This document shows, piece after piece, positions 35,401 to 49,700 of a stretch of DNA of 64,000 nt (its first letter is position 1; the number at the start of each line of letters is the position of its first letter). The translations under genes were made by a program, and so were the position numbers. The notes under the pieces were generated by a model. The model did not search any database. It was not told the origin of the DNA and was given only the letters and a program-made list of their open reading frames with translations. This DNA comes from Chlorella sorokiniana (lineage: Eukaryota; Chlorophyta; Trebouxiophyceae; Chlorellales; Chlorellaceae): NCBI GenBank assembly GCA_025917655.1, contig CP084609.1, positions 620,001 through 684,000 of the forward strand. The letters run 5' to 3'.

Positions 35401-35598
35401 TGAAATTATTGGGAATGTGCAGCGATCAACGTGTGCATAGGCCCTGACAAGCCTCACGACGAGTCAGCGACCAAACTGGCATCAGCAAACAATTCATAGG
35501 ATAGCCTGTTGATGCTTCCGATTGCTCACCCTGGGCATCCTGGAAGTCCGGGCCTGAAGGAGGCCCCCAGAGGGGGACGCAACTAGACGGGCCTCCAT
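32410..35598 (-). CDS. KAS1: 3-oxoacyl-[acyl-carrier-protein] synthase I, chloroplastic
   Basis: Condensing enzyme of plastid fatty-acid synthesis, elongating acyl-ACP from C4 to about C16. Exon 1 (35530-35598) encodes the start of a transit peptide, [20 protein letters not shown]; exon 2 (35293-35375) continues with RVVITGMG. Then [26 protein letters not shown], the catalytic Cys in [46 protein letters not shown], catalytic His in INAHATST and in IGHCLGA, and [11 protein letters not shown] follow. Overall these fit plant KAS I better than KAS II. CCC at 33476-33478 is one base short on the coding strand ([16 protein letters not shown]), breaking frame. About 12 exons. It starts 208 bases from the divergent LIL3 gene, another plastid protein. 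Confidence 0.93.
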
Positions 35599-35806
35599 CT
35601 GTGAGACGACCAAGTCGGAAATGTCAACACTGCGCGGCTGATGTCTAATTTGAACTCCACTTCGAGCGATTACAACCGCGCATTGCCCCTCCCAGGCACC
35701 CTCTTTCCATTTACCAGGCCAGCTCAGCATTATCACAAAGGCAATCCATGCGAAGACTTCCCAAACCGCTGCACCGTGTTTGCTGCATCGTAGAGGATAT
35801 ACAAAG
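35599..35806. promoter_or_regulatory. Shared KAS I / LIL3 bidirectional promoter region
   Basis: 208 bases separate the divergent start codons of two nuclear genes for plastid proteins. Both promoters and both 5' untranslated regions must fit here, so the element is probably shared. No TATA box is clear. Confidence 0.55.
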
Positions 35807-37378
35807 ATGATTTCTGCAGTGCGTGTGTCCCTGAAGTGTGCCCCGTGCACCCGCACTTCACTCTCCTCGCGGAGGCGTGTGACTTGTGAGAGTTCTGCCT
35901 CGCAGAACGGCTCTGGTGCGGCTACCGCTACTCTGGAGAAGAAGGTGCGCCGCTGTCACGCTGCGCCGGAGAGTCTCCAAAGACGCTGAACCAATGTTGG
36001 GGGTCAGCTGGTGTTTGAAGCTGTTGCACACCCTTTGCTGGCCCACATTGCGCATAACACATCAGCAAGATCGATCTCAACCTACCTTGACCCCTCTTGA
36101 CTCCCTGCCCTACCGCTCCCACGCCGCAGGAGCGCAAGCCCTCGCCACTGCAGCGCGGCGGCACCCTGCAGGGTGCAGCAGCGGCAGGCAAGGATGCTAG
36201 CGAGAAGTTCAAGAGCATGGCTGAGGGCAAGCAGACCACAGGCCCTGTTATGCAGGTAAGCAGCATCACATGTTTGTCGTTGTTTGAGAACGCCTAGCTT
36301 CATCGTCCGCTCACTGTATACATATACCCTGCAGCTTGTGGACGGGAGTTTTGTGGATTTCCGGTGGAAGGGCGGCCGCTGGGACCTGTCTCTGTTCAAG
36401 TGAGCAGGGAGCAGCAGCTCAGCGGCGCTGGGATTCCTGAAGACGGCTTGCAGGCCATTCATGCCTTCGCAATCACATATATGCCCTAGTGACATCCGCC
36501 ATTCGCCTGTGTTCCTGGCACACAGGGACCCCAAGACCGGCGAGACCAACTGGGATGCCGTGATTGACGCCGAGATGGCGCGCCGCAAGCTGCTGGAGGA
36601 CTCCCCATCCCCTGCAGTGAGTCGCCCTTTGGCAGGGCGTGGAGCATGAACCCTTACACCCACCTCCCTCTCTCAGCATCCTGTACTTATTAACCTGTTC
36701 TGTTTTGCATCCTGCTTGCAGCCAACGAGGAGCCTGTGCTGTTTGACACCGCTGAGATCCCCTGGTGGGCGTGGGTGCGCCGCTTCCATCTGCCCGAGGT
36801 AGGCATGGGGCCCCATGACGCTGTGGCACCGCTCTGCCCTGCCTAGCTGCTCCCTTTTAGAAGCGCGGGGCAGCCAACGCCTTTGCTCCGCATGTTTGCA
36901 GGCTGAGAAGCTGAACGGCCGTGCGGCAATGGTGGGCTATGTCCTGGCGCTCTTTGTGGACCAGCTCACGGGTGAGTGCACTGTGTCATGGTTTTTCTTC
37001 TTGATTGGTGCGCGTGGATTGGGCATTTCCCTCCAGCGCACAGACCACCCACACAAGCACACATGCCACTGACCCTGAATCTTCATCATGGCTACAGGCG
37101 TTGGCCTGCTGGACCAGCAGAACTCCTTCTTTGGCAAGGTGCTGCTGCACATCGCGGTTTTCGGCATCCTGCTCTTCCGCACTAGCAGCGACGTTGAGAA
37201 GTACAAGAACTTGGTTGACGAGGCAACGTTCTACGACAAGCAGTGGAGCGCCACCTGTGAGCCTTGCCCTGCGTCTGTTAGAAATGCTTTCAGCTTTGCT
37301 GTGCAAACACTTCTGACCTGTGTGTCCGACCGTGTCTGTGGTGCAGGGGAGGGCCAGGAACGCCCCAGCGACAACTGA
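35807..37378 (+). CDS. LIL3: Light-harvesting-like protein 3 (LIL3), chloroplastic
   Basis: Thylakoid protein that, in plants, anchors geranylgeranyl reductase and protochlorophyllide oxidoreductase for chlorophyll and tocopherol synthesis. Exons: 35807-35944, 36130-36255, 36335-36399, 36526-36616, 36722-36798, 36902-36971, 37098-37256 and 37347-37378. After a transit peptide ([20 protein letters not shown]) come [48 protein letters not shown], the LHC-type [20 protein letters not shown] helix, a second hydrophobic helix ([13 protein letters not shown]), and [11 protein letters not shown]. Two membrane helices and the WWAW motif identify LIL3 rather than OHP or ELIP. Exons 4 and 5 do not join in phase: exon 4 ends in phase 0 but exon 5 needs one extra base, pointing to a run-length error near 36601-36613. 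Confidence 0.92.
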
Positions 37379-37554
37379 TCGTGGAAAGCACGGCCACAAC
37401 GCCTTTTGCTTGCTTTAGTTCTTTTGCTTCCTGCTCCTTCCGCTCACTTCCTCTTCCTCCATTACCCATGACTACACCAAAAGTGTCCCATGGCCAGCTG
37501 ACCCAGTGGAGTGCTGCTCCCGCTTATCTTCACTCTATCAGAGTCGCTGGTGAA

Positions 37555-37559
37555 TTACA
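37555..37559 (-). terminator. TGTAA polyadenylation signal, RPL30
   Basis: TTACA on the plus strand, TGTAA on the minus strand, about 32 bases after the L30 stop. Confidence 0.6.
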
Positions 37560-37590
37560 TTAACCTGGGATCAGTGGATCATTGCAAAGC

Positions 37591-38098
37591 TCACATGGAG
37601 CTCACGATGTCGCTGTCACCAGGGTCGGTGATAGTCAGGCACGAGACGCGGTGCAGCTTGCCGCAGGCAGTGCCCAGGTCCACGTTGTTGCCAGTGTAGT
37701 GGTGCACGCCGGTCTTGGACAGCATGGCATAGTACTCAATCTCGCTCTTGCGCACGGAGGGGCAGTTGTTGGAGATGATCACCAGCTTAGCCTGCAGCAG
37801 GGGTTGGGAGACCCAAGCGAGTTGCAGCGGACAGAGCTCCTGAAATCATGTCACGGGCAGCACAAAGCTTGCCAGTTTGCATCGTGGCAACCAGTTTGCT
37901 TGAGACATAGGGCAGCCAACCCGCAGCAGTCAGGACTGAGCAAGCAGCGCAACACGGTTTGGGCATTACCTTGCCGCTGCGCAGCGTCTTCAGGGTGGTC
38001 TTGTAGCCCAGGGTGTACTTGCCCGACTTCATCACCAGCGCCAGACGCGAGTTGATGGACTCGGTCTGCTTCTTGGTCTTACCCTTGGCGGCCACCAT
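37591..38098 (-). CDS. RPL30: 60S ribosomal protein L30 (eL30), cytosolic
   Basis: Component of the cytosolic large ribosomal subunit. Two exons, about 37970-38098 and 37591-37791. The protein starts [20 protein letters not shown] and continues [60 protein letters not shown] and ACGKLHRV, all at family positions, ending DIVSSM. Length of about 110 residues is normal. Its start faces the start of S25, 671 bases away. An open frame continues upstream of the chosen ATG without resemblance to the family. Confidence 0.95.
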
Positions 38099-38769
38099 TG
38101 TGACAAGTGAAGTCTCCTTCTCAGCCTGCACAGGGGCGCAGGAGCAGGCAGACACAGGTCAACGGTGAGCGCAAACTGCCGCAGCCGCAAGGGAACCCGC
38201 TGCGATGAGGGAAGCAACAACAGGCTGACTGCTTCCCTGCATGCGGCAGTTGTGGAAGCTTCATATGCTGAAACTGTGAAGGGGTGCTGCTCGTATCCCA
38301 GCTGCGGCAGGGAGCGGCTATGTGGACTGCCCCTGTCCTGCTCATTCCCACAGCCCGCTTGCCGTGGCGGCACGTTTGGTGCCGCGCACAGAGGAATGCT
38401 TCTGTCGTTAAATGGCGACGGGCTCGCAAAAACGGGTGTTTTGCTTGGCATGTTGTGATTGGCTGCCGCACTGTGCCGCCGTAAAACATTTCTGTGTGCA
38501 TGCTCGAACGATGCAATGACCGAGAAACGAGAAAGCAGTAGAGAGCAACAGCGAGCATGGCATTGGCAAGGCCGGGCTCACAGCCCATTCTGTAGATCAC
38601 CAACTCACCAGTAGGCTCCAGAGACTTGTTAAAGGGATGCCTCCAGGCTTTGCGAGCAGCCAAGAAGGAACGGCAGGCCACGTAAGGACCCTGGTGGCCA
38701 CGCCCCTTGTGCACATGAGGCTGCGGCCCGCCGGTTGAGTCCTCTTACTGGGACCGGACTGTACCCAAG
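38099..38769. promoter_or_regulatory. Divergent region between L30 and S25
   Basis: 671 bases between two head-to-head cytosolic ribosomal protein genes; the promoter may be shared. A minus-strand open frame (38121-38714) includes a basic stretch (ARKAWRHPFNKSLEP) followed by a good splice donor. It might be a non-coding or unknown exon of the L30 transcript, but there is no in-frame ATG and I do not recognise it. Confidence 0.4.
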
Positions 38770-39665
38770 ATGGTGAGAAGTGCTGCCGAGGAGTGCCCAG
38801 CCTGCATGGATGGCCTGTGGGGACCTGTGGCAACTCATACAGGGACAGCAGCGGGCCTTGCTCAGCCCTCGCCTTTGTCGTTAGACGGCGACAGCGGCGG
38901 GGCTTAATTAAGGGGCAACGCTGGAGCCCCATGCCCATCTGCGAGCGCGCGGCCAGGGGGTGGCGCAGCCAGCCCATCCACAATCCTCGGAGCGATGCAG
39001 TAAAGCGGCGCGCCCGTTAAAGGCGCCAGCAGTTGCACGAACGCTTCCCCCTCCAGCTCGCCTTGGCCCTGGTGCTGCCGCCCGGCGTGGCGCTCAAGTT
39101 GCGGTTGTTCCCCATTTCCTTATGTGCAGGCCCCCAAGGAGCAGAAGTCGAAGGAGGCTAAGGCCTTGGCGGCTGCCAACTCTAGCAAGGGCAAGAAGAA
39201 GGTGCGCACTCGGCTTGCTGGTCCACCCATCGCCGGTTGGCGTCACAGCCTGCTGTGCACCAACCCTGTGCTGTCCAACCTGCACATAACCGCAGAAGTG
39301 GTCCAAGGGCAAGCTGAAGGAGAAGAGCAACAACATGGTGCTCTTCGATACTGCCACCTACGACAAGCTGCTGTCTGAGGTCCCCAAGTACAAGATGATC
39401 ACGCTGTCGGTGCTGTCCGACCGGTTGAGGGTGAGCCTGCTGCGGCCCTGCAGATAGTCCCATACCAGTTGCCGCCTCTAAGGCCGCCTTACCAAGAAGT
39501 ATCGGAGTGGCTTTTGACTGAGTGGGACGGGTGCTCCACCCCCTGATGCAGATCAACGGCAGCCTGGCGCGCGCGGCAATCCGGGAGCTCCTGGGCAAGG
39601 GCCTCATCAAGGAGGTTTCCAAGAGCAGGGCGCAGTCAATCTACACTCGTGCCACCAAGGAGTGA
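38770..39665 (+). CDS. RPS25: 40S ribosomal protein S25 (eS25), cytosolic
   Basis: Component of the cytosolic small ribosomal subunit near the E site. Exons: 38770-38772, 39130-39201, 39296-39430 and 39552-39665. The first exon is only the ATG, followed at once by a GT donor; exon 2 then supplies [11 protein letters not shown], giving the usual Lys-rich head. [55 protein letters not shown] and [20 protein letters not shown] complete the winged-helix domain. About 107 residues, normal for the family. The start is supported because no other ATG lies in frame before APKE. Confidence 0.93.
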
Positions 39666-39804
39666 CAGTTTGCTTGACAGAATGCCTGAGTACCAGCTCT
39701 TGCAAGAGATTAGTCGCCGTTACACAAGGTAGAAGGCTTGGCCAATGAGAGGCAGAGGCAGCTTCCGCACTGCATCAGGAGGATTTTTTCAGGCCCCAAT
39801 CCAC

Positions 39805-43510
<3,706 letters not shown>

Positions 43511-44192
43511 GGGTCAATTCTGCGCATGGCGGACAGTTCTTTTTCTGACATTAAAGGGCATCATGACTCAAAACCATCATGCACATGCCCCCTCATCCTG
43601 CAAAGCAAGGGAGGGGAGCAACTGGCGACACACGCACCTGCTAGCAGCGGCGACAGGTCTTGCTTGCGGCCTGAGTGGCTGGGCGGCAAGCCGCAGGATT
43701 TGCTTCCGATGATGAGACCAGGGGCTGGGAGGGCAGCCAGAGCAAGGCGGAAAGGAAGGCCGAACCACCTTCGCCTCGATCAGTTCACCAAGCTCCGCGG
43801 AGCAGGAAGCTTCGGGGGTGATTGCAATCCAAACTGTATCGTTCGTTGGCTGCGCGGGATGCCGAGCCCAGCTGTTCAGTCCAACGAGGCTGTACAAGCG
43901 ATACACTTGTGAGGCGCTGAAGTGAAGGCGGATGCCCAAGTGTTACCCAACGTACTTCTGCAAAGCGCACAGCCGCTCTAGGCAGCACAAATAGCTCTCT
44001 GACAACCCTGTCCGCACATCGGTCTGCCGCTGGCCCTGTTGTGAAGGTAACAATTCACAATGGTGGACAGTTGGCGCTGGAGGCGGCGGTACTGGTCGAG
44101 CGGGAGTCGTGCGCAAGCAGAGCACTTGCCGCCCGTGACGCTGCACGGCCCAAACGTTCCCTTTCCTGCTCGGCCCACAGGTGAAGCAGCAC
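43511..44192. promoter_or_regulatory. Divergent region, kinesin-13 / WBP11-like
   Basis: 682 bases between divergent start codons. A minus-strand open frame of 120 codons (43577-43939) is present but matches no family I know; it could be an upstream kinesin exon. No repeats or motifs stand out. Confidence 0.4.
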
Positions 44193-46379
44193 CATGGTGA
44201 AGAAGAAGGGAGGAAGAGAGATCAATCCTGCAGATGCTCACAGGCAAGGGCATTGCTAACTTCTCGTCCGTGTGCCGGCCTCGCCTCCGCCGACCTGACC
44301 TGAACCGACCCGACACTGTTCCACCTATCTCTTCCTCTCATACTGCAGGAAGGCAGAGCGAGCCAAGGAGCTCGCTAGAAATAAGAAGGAGCGTCAAATG
44401 CAGCGCGCAGCCCTCAAGCAGCGGTGAGTTTGCGCAACGTACCTGACAAACGGCACGGCTTGCAAGCCTGTAGCTCTGCCCTCAAGGGTCTTGTCCCCGC
44501 CTGCAGAGACGACCCAGAAACGCTGCGTGAACAGCTCAAGGAGGTCATTGAGCTGGAACAGGCGGGCAAGATGAACTACAGCCTCAGGTGCTTGCCTTGC
44601 AGACCTGTTGTTTTGTGTCGTGCTTGAGGCGCCAGGTGGAAAGCCTGGGTGTTTGGTCTGGCACCTCTCAAGCCCACAACTCATTGGTGCCTGCTTCAGG
44701 ATGAAGAGAAAGGCATTGCAGCAGGCGTACGACTTGGCAATCAAGTTGAAAATGGTGGGCATTGGCATTGGCAGTGCATTCAAGTATGCAGTTCGTGTTT
44801 GGCATCACATCACCATGCTTGCTTCTTCATTTTGCACCCCAGGATGACGGTGCTGCCAAACGCACTGGCGGCCGTGGGCTCGAAGAGCTTGCTGCAGAAC
44901 CCGTTGGGCGGCCAGAAGATTCCGGTGGGGCAGCACGCGCTCAACTGCAGTGCTGCCTGCATACACACACATACCTGGCAGCAAAGATCCAATTCTGCGC
45001 CAGCACCACCCACACCGGACTCTCTGCCTCCCATTGGGCTGATCCAGTGTACTACCACCCCACTCTCAACCCCATGGGCATCCCGCCCCCTGGCAAGCCG
45101 CAAAAGTGAGTGTGTTTGTTGCCGCACAGAAGCAGCCCACACAAGCCTGATGTTGTCTTCACCTTTGAACAAGCATGCACCTCTGGCCTGTAAGGTATGC
45201 TCCCGACGTGCAGGTACAAGAACAGCGGGCCGGTGGTGGCTGGCCTGCCGCTGCCTGTGCCCGAGCAGCCGCCGCTGCCAGCGGGCATGCCACCACCGCC
45301 GCCACGTGCACCCCCCTTGCCGGAAGGTATGCTGTGCAGCCATCCAGACACAGAACCTGGTACTGATGCCTTGTAATGATCGTCAACTTAGATGCATGTG
45401 CTTTGCAGGGGCTACACCTCTGCCGCCACCTCCAGGCCCACCGCCTGGCATCGCACCACTGCCACCGCCTCCTGGACCGCCTCCAAGCTTGGCGCCGCTG
45501 CCGCCACCCCCGGGCCCACCACCGGGCACTTCAAGCCTTGCGCCGCTGCCGCCGCCACCTCGGCCGCCGCCAGACGCAGCAGGACAGGCACCGTTGCCAC
45601 CACCGCCACTGCCGCCGCCCCCTATGCCTCCCCCTGGCATGCCCTTCCTGCCACCACCGCCAGGTACAGCTGGGAGGACTTGCTAGCATCAATTGTTTCT
45701 GCCAATCCAACACCTCCTTACTTCTCGTCGATGTGGCCTGCCATCCCCGCAGGGCTGCCGCCTCGCGGCGTCATTGCGCGCCCGCAGATGTCAGGGTGCC
45801 AATGCAGCAGCAGCAGCCACTGCCGCCACCTTCAGCACCGCCTCCTCTGGCAGGCCATGCTGAGCAACAGCAGCAGCCGCCGCGCAAGGTGGGGCAGGGT
45901 GCAGTGATCAGCGGCAAATCGACGGTGGTGCCCCTGCCCAAGGCGCACGAAGACAAGCGGGGTGAGTGCTGAGCTGCACGTGTCGGGGGAGCAAGTAGTA
46001 GCGCATGCCATGGCGGGGTGGTAGCGCCCCTGCTCACGAGCTGCCCCCCGCCTCCTTGCCTGCAGTCACCGCCCTTGTGCCAGCCTCGGTGCGCGTGCAG
46101 CGTGAGCACGCCCCACAAAGCCGCTGTCCAAGCCAGCGCCCTCTTCATCAGGTGATGGCATGATGTTGGTGCCTTGCGTCTTCCCCTGCTAGTGGTGGAG
46201 CATCACTCAGGAGTGTGTGTTGCAGCCCTTCACCTGAGGCGCACCTTGCACGTGTCCCTGCAGGTTTCGGCCTTGTGCCTCGTGCAGTCACCCGCCCGCT
46301 GACCTCTGCATCCCCAGCTGCACCTGCGTCCGCCGATCAGCGCGTAAAGGATTTTTTGAACAGCTTGGCAGGGCTTTAG
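44193..46379 (+). CDS. WBP11/ELF5-like proline-rich splicing factor
   Basis: Nuclear pre-mRNA splicing factor family (animal WBP11, Arabidopsis ELF5). The N-terminus MVKKKGGREINPADAHRKAE, then LARNKKERQMQRAALKQR, is the Wbp11 N-terminal domain; DDPETLREQLKEVIELEQAG and MKRKALQQAYDLAIKLK follow. VYYHPTLNPMGIPPPGKPQK resembles the same part of plant ELF5. A long tract of PLPPPPGPPPG-type repeats comes next, then VVPLPKAHEDKRVTALVPAS and VRVQRE, the conserved C-terminal motif, and a short KDFLNSLAGL tail. The first intron has a GC donor (CACAG|GCAAGG). The stretch between 44840 and 45040 could not be placed with confidence. The poly-proline tract is a likely target for WW or profilin domains. 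Confidence 0.85.
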
Positions 46380-46749
46380 TTGCAGAAAGCTTGGCAGGGC
46401 TGTAAGACGGAACCGTTGCCTGTGAGGCAGCTGCACAATGCCAGAGGCAGCTGAAACCCAGAGCAACCTGCACAGCGCATGGGGGCCTGTTTGCAACCCT
46501 TGTCCTGCAAATTCACTACATGGCTTGAAAAGCACGGAGAAACATGCACAGCTGGCGCACTGCAGGCAGTGGCGGCAGGCCTCCAATGCTGCCTGAAACC
46601 TGTGCCACCTGGACTTATATTTGGGTAACTTTTACGACTCACATTGAGCAGTATATCTTGTTGGGATGGATCACTGAGCTGCGCAGTGAACACGGGCAAT
46701 CGAAGCGGTCGGCGGTGTAAGCCGGCGCTTTCTTGTGGAAGTGACACCC
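46380..46749. other. Intergenic region, WBP11-like to SelD fusion
   Basis: 370 bases. A 14-base direct repeat, AGCTTGGCAGGGCT, spans the WBP11 stop (46362-46375) and recurs at 46388-46401, the second copy running into the TGTAA signal. The remainder is the promoter region of the next gene. Confidence 0.5.
46401..46405 (+). terminator. TGTAA polyadenylation signal, WBP11-like
   Basis: TGTAA 21 bases after the stop codon, overlapping the end of a local 14-base duplication. Confidence 0.55.
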
Positions 46750-49700
46750 ATGATGCAAAGGGCGCCAATCGTGAAGGTAATTGCGCCTGTGACAGGGCCC
46801 CGACACGGCTCCCTGCAGCCGCCGCCATCACCACCTAACTCGAGTGGACCCTCCTGTCCTGCAGGACCTTGTGCTTGTGGGCGGTGGGCACGCCCACGTT
46901 GCCGTCCTCAAGCAGTTTGGCATGCGTCCCATGGAAGGCAAGGGACGCAAGCGGCTGCACCACATTCCACAGGACCATCTGCCGCCCACCGTCTGTCCTG
47001 CCCCGCTGCTGCAGGCGTGCGGCTCACACTGGTCACCAGCGATTTGGAAACGCCCTACAGCGGCATGCTGCCAGGCTTCGTAGCGGGTTGGTACGGCGCG
47101 GACGACATACACATTGACCTGCGCAGGCTGGCCCGCTTTGCGCGGGCGCGGCTGGTGCTGGGCGAGGCGCGCGGGCTAGACCTGCGGGCCCAGCGCGTGC
47201 TGCTGAAGGGCCGTCCGCCCGTTGCCTACGACGTCCTCTCCCTGAATGTGGGGATCACGCCGGCACTGTCTCAAGTCCCGGGAGCCGCAGCACACACCAG
47301 TCCTGTCAAGCCCATCGCAGAGTGGGTCAGGCCGCGCAGCCGCTCCTGGCCTTGCGCTCCTTGCTGCCGCTGCGTGCCGTGCGCTCACAGCTGCCGCACA
47401 ATCGATGCATTGCAGGCTGGTGCAGCGGTTTGAGGCCTTGCTGCACATTGCCGTGACGACAGACGCTCCGCTGCGGGTGGCGGTGGTGGGGGTGGAGCGG
47501 GGGCGTGGAGCTTGCTTGCGCCCTGAAGCATAGGTGGGAGGGCTGCCAAGGCTGGTGATGCGGCTTGCACGCCCTTTCCTCTTGTCCCCGGCATGCACGC
47601 AAACTTCCTCCCCTCCCACTGCCTCCCGCGCTTGCGTGCGCTGTCGCGCAGGCTGGCGCTTGAGCGGCAGCGGGCAGGGATACTCGGCGGGCTGGCTGTG
47701 TCGCTGGTGTCCCGGGGGCCCATCCTGCAAGGCCTGGCCTCCTACGCCCGCCGCGCTTTCCTGCCCCTCCTGCAGGTCAGCCTGCGCGCCATGCCTATGC
47801 TGCGGCACGGGGCTGGACCGCCCAGTGCCCCCTGCCTTGAGACACGCGCGCTCCTCCCCCTTGCCCCTCCCTGCCGCGATGTTGCATGGGCATCCTCCCC
47901 TCGCTACGAGCCGCTGGCGGTTTCCTATCCTGCACCCATTCCCCGCCCCCTGCCCCTCCGTTGGCGCTCCAGGAGCGAGGGGTGGAGGTGCATGAGGTGG
48001 AGGGCGGCGTCGTGAAGGTGGAGCCTGGAGTGCTGCTACTGGCCGACGGTCGCGCGCTGCGCTTTGACCACTGCCTGTGGAGCACTCAGGCCAGCGCGGC
48101 GGGATGGCTGGCAGACACGGGGCTGCCGGTTGATGCAGGCGCGTGCTGCGCTGCCCCCTCTCGGAGGCATTTGCCCAGTGTGCCACCGCAGAGTCGCGCA
48201 TCATGACCTGGTCCCTGTTCCGGGCCCCGCTGTACGCAGACGGTTTCCTGCTGGTAGACGACTGTCTCCGCAGCGCGGGCGGCCCACCCAACGTCTTTGC
48301 GGCGGGGGACTGCGCCTCCAGCGTCACCGCCCCCCGCCCCAAGGCGGGCGTGTTTGCCGTCCGAGCGGTGCGCGCCTCTGCTTTCTGCAGCGCTGGGCCA
48401 CTCGGACACCCGCTGCAGCTCGCTCCGAGGCGGGGATGTGTCCGCCCGCTCTGCAGGGGCCTCCGCTGGCAGAGAACCTGCGCAGGGTTCTGACGGGAGC
48501 GGCGCCGCGCCCCTGGAAGCCCCAGGCCACCTTCCTGTCGCTCGTATCAGCTGGGGACAAGTATGCGGTGGCCACCAAGGGCATTTTTGGTAAGCTGCTG
48601 CCCAGCAGAAGTGAGCATGTCGTGGCTGCTGCGTGCCTCCTGCAGTGGGGTTGGCAGTCGGCCTGTAAAGCTGGGACCAGCATGGCGAGGAGGTTCAGCC
48701 GGTCACTGCACGGCTTGTGGTGCAGGTTTGCAGGGCGCGTGGCTATGGCAGTTGAAGGACCGGATCGACCGGGCCTTCATGGCCAGGTTTACCTCTGACC
48801 TGGACTTTGAGGCCATGGAGCGGCACGACGGGCGGCAGGCTGAGCGTGTGCCCCCAGCTGCTCTCTCCCGGCGACCTGGCAATGCTTGCCTCGGCCAAGA
48901 TGCGCTGCGGCGGCTGCGGCAGCAAGGTGGGCGCTGCCAGCCTGGACGCAGTGCTGCAGCGGCTGCGCCGCGAGCTCCTGGCGACCGAGGGTGTGGGAGG
49001 CGGAGGTACAGCTGCTGCTGCCTCGGTGCTGCTGGGACTGGAGCAGCCGGACGACGCCGCTGTGCTGGATGCCCCGCCACCCGGGCACAAGCTGGTGGGC
49101 TGCCGATCGGCTACCTGGCTGCATCTTTGCCCTGCTCGGCCTCACTTGTGTCCCCTTGCTGCCCTCGCTTCTGACCGCACACCCCGTCCTCCAGATCCAC
49201 CGCATCACCATTGTGTTCTTGGGCAAGCGCTGCTGCAGGTTCACACCGTGGATTTCTTCCGGGCCATGGTCACCGACCCCTTCGTCTTTGGGCAGATCGC
49301 GGCCAACCACGCCCTCAGCGACTGCTACGCCATGGGTGGGTCCACCTTGCCTGCGGGACTGTTTTATGTCACTGTTTTCTGCGTGTGTTATTGGTGTCTC
49401 TGTGTGGGAGGCATCACAAGTTGCTTGGTGATGCCCGGTTGCACCCGCAGGGGCCACCCCCACCAGCGCGCTGGCCCTTGCCGTGGTGCCGCTGGGCGCC
49501 GCTGCCAAGATGGAGGAAGACCTGTACCAGCTGATGGCCGGGGCAGTGAGCACGCTGCAGGCCGCCGGCTGCTCGCTGGTAGGCGGCCACAGCAGCGAGG
49601 GCGTCGAGATGGCGCTAGGTGGGCGGCTGGGCTCGCTGGTGTAGTGCACGCGCTGCGCTGCCTACCTTTCAGGCTGCTATGCACGACGCTGCTTGGTTTG

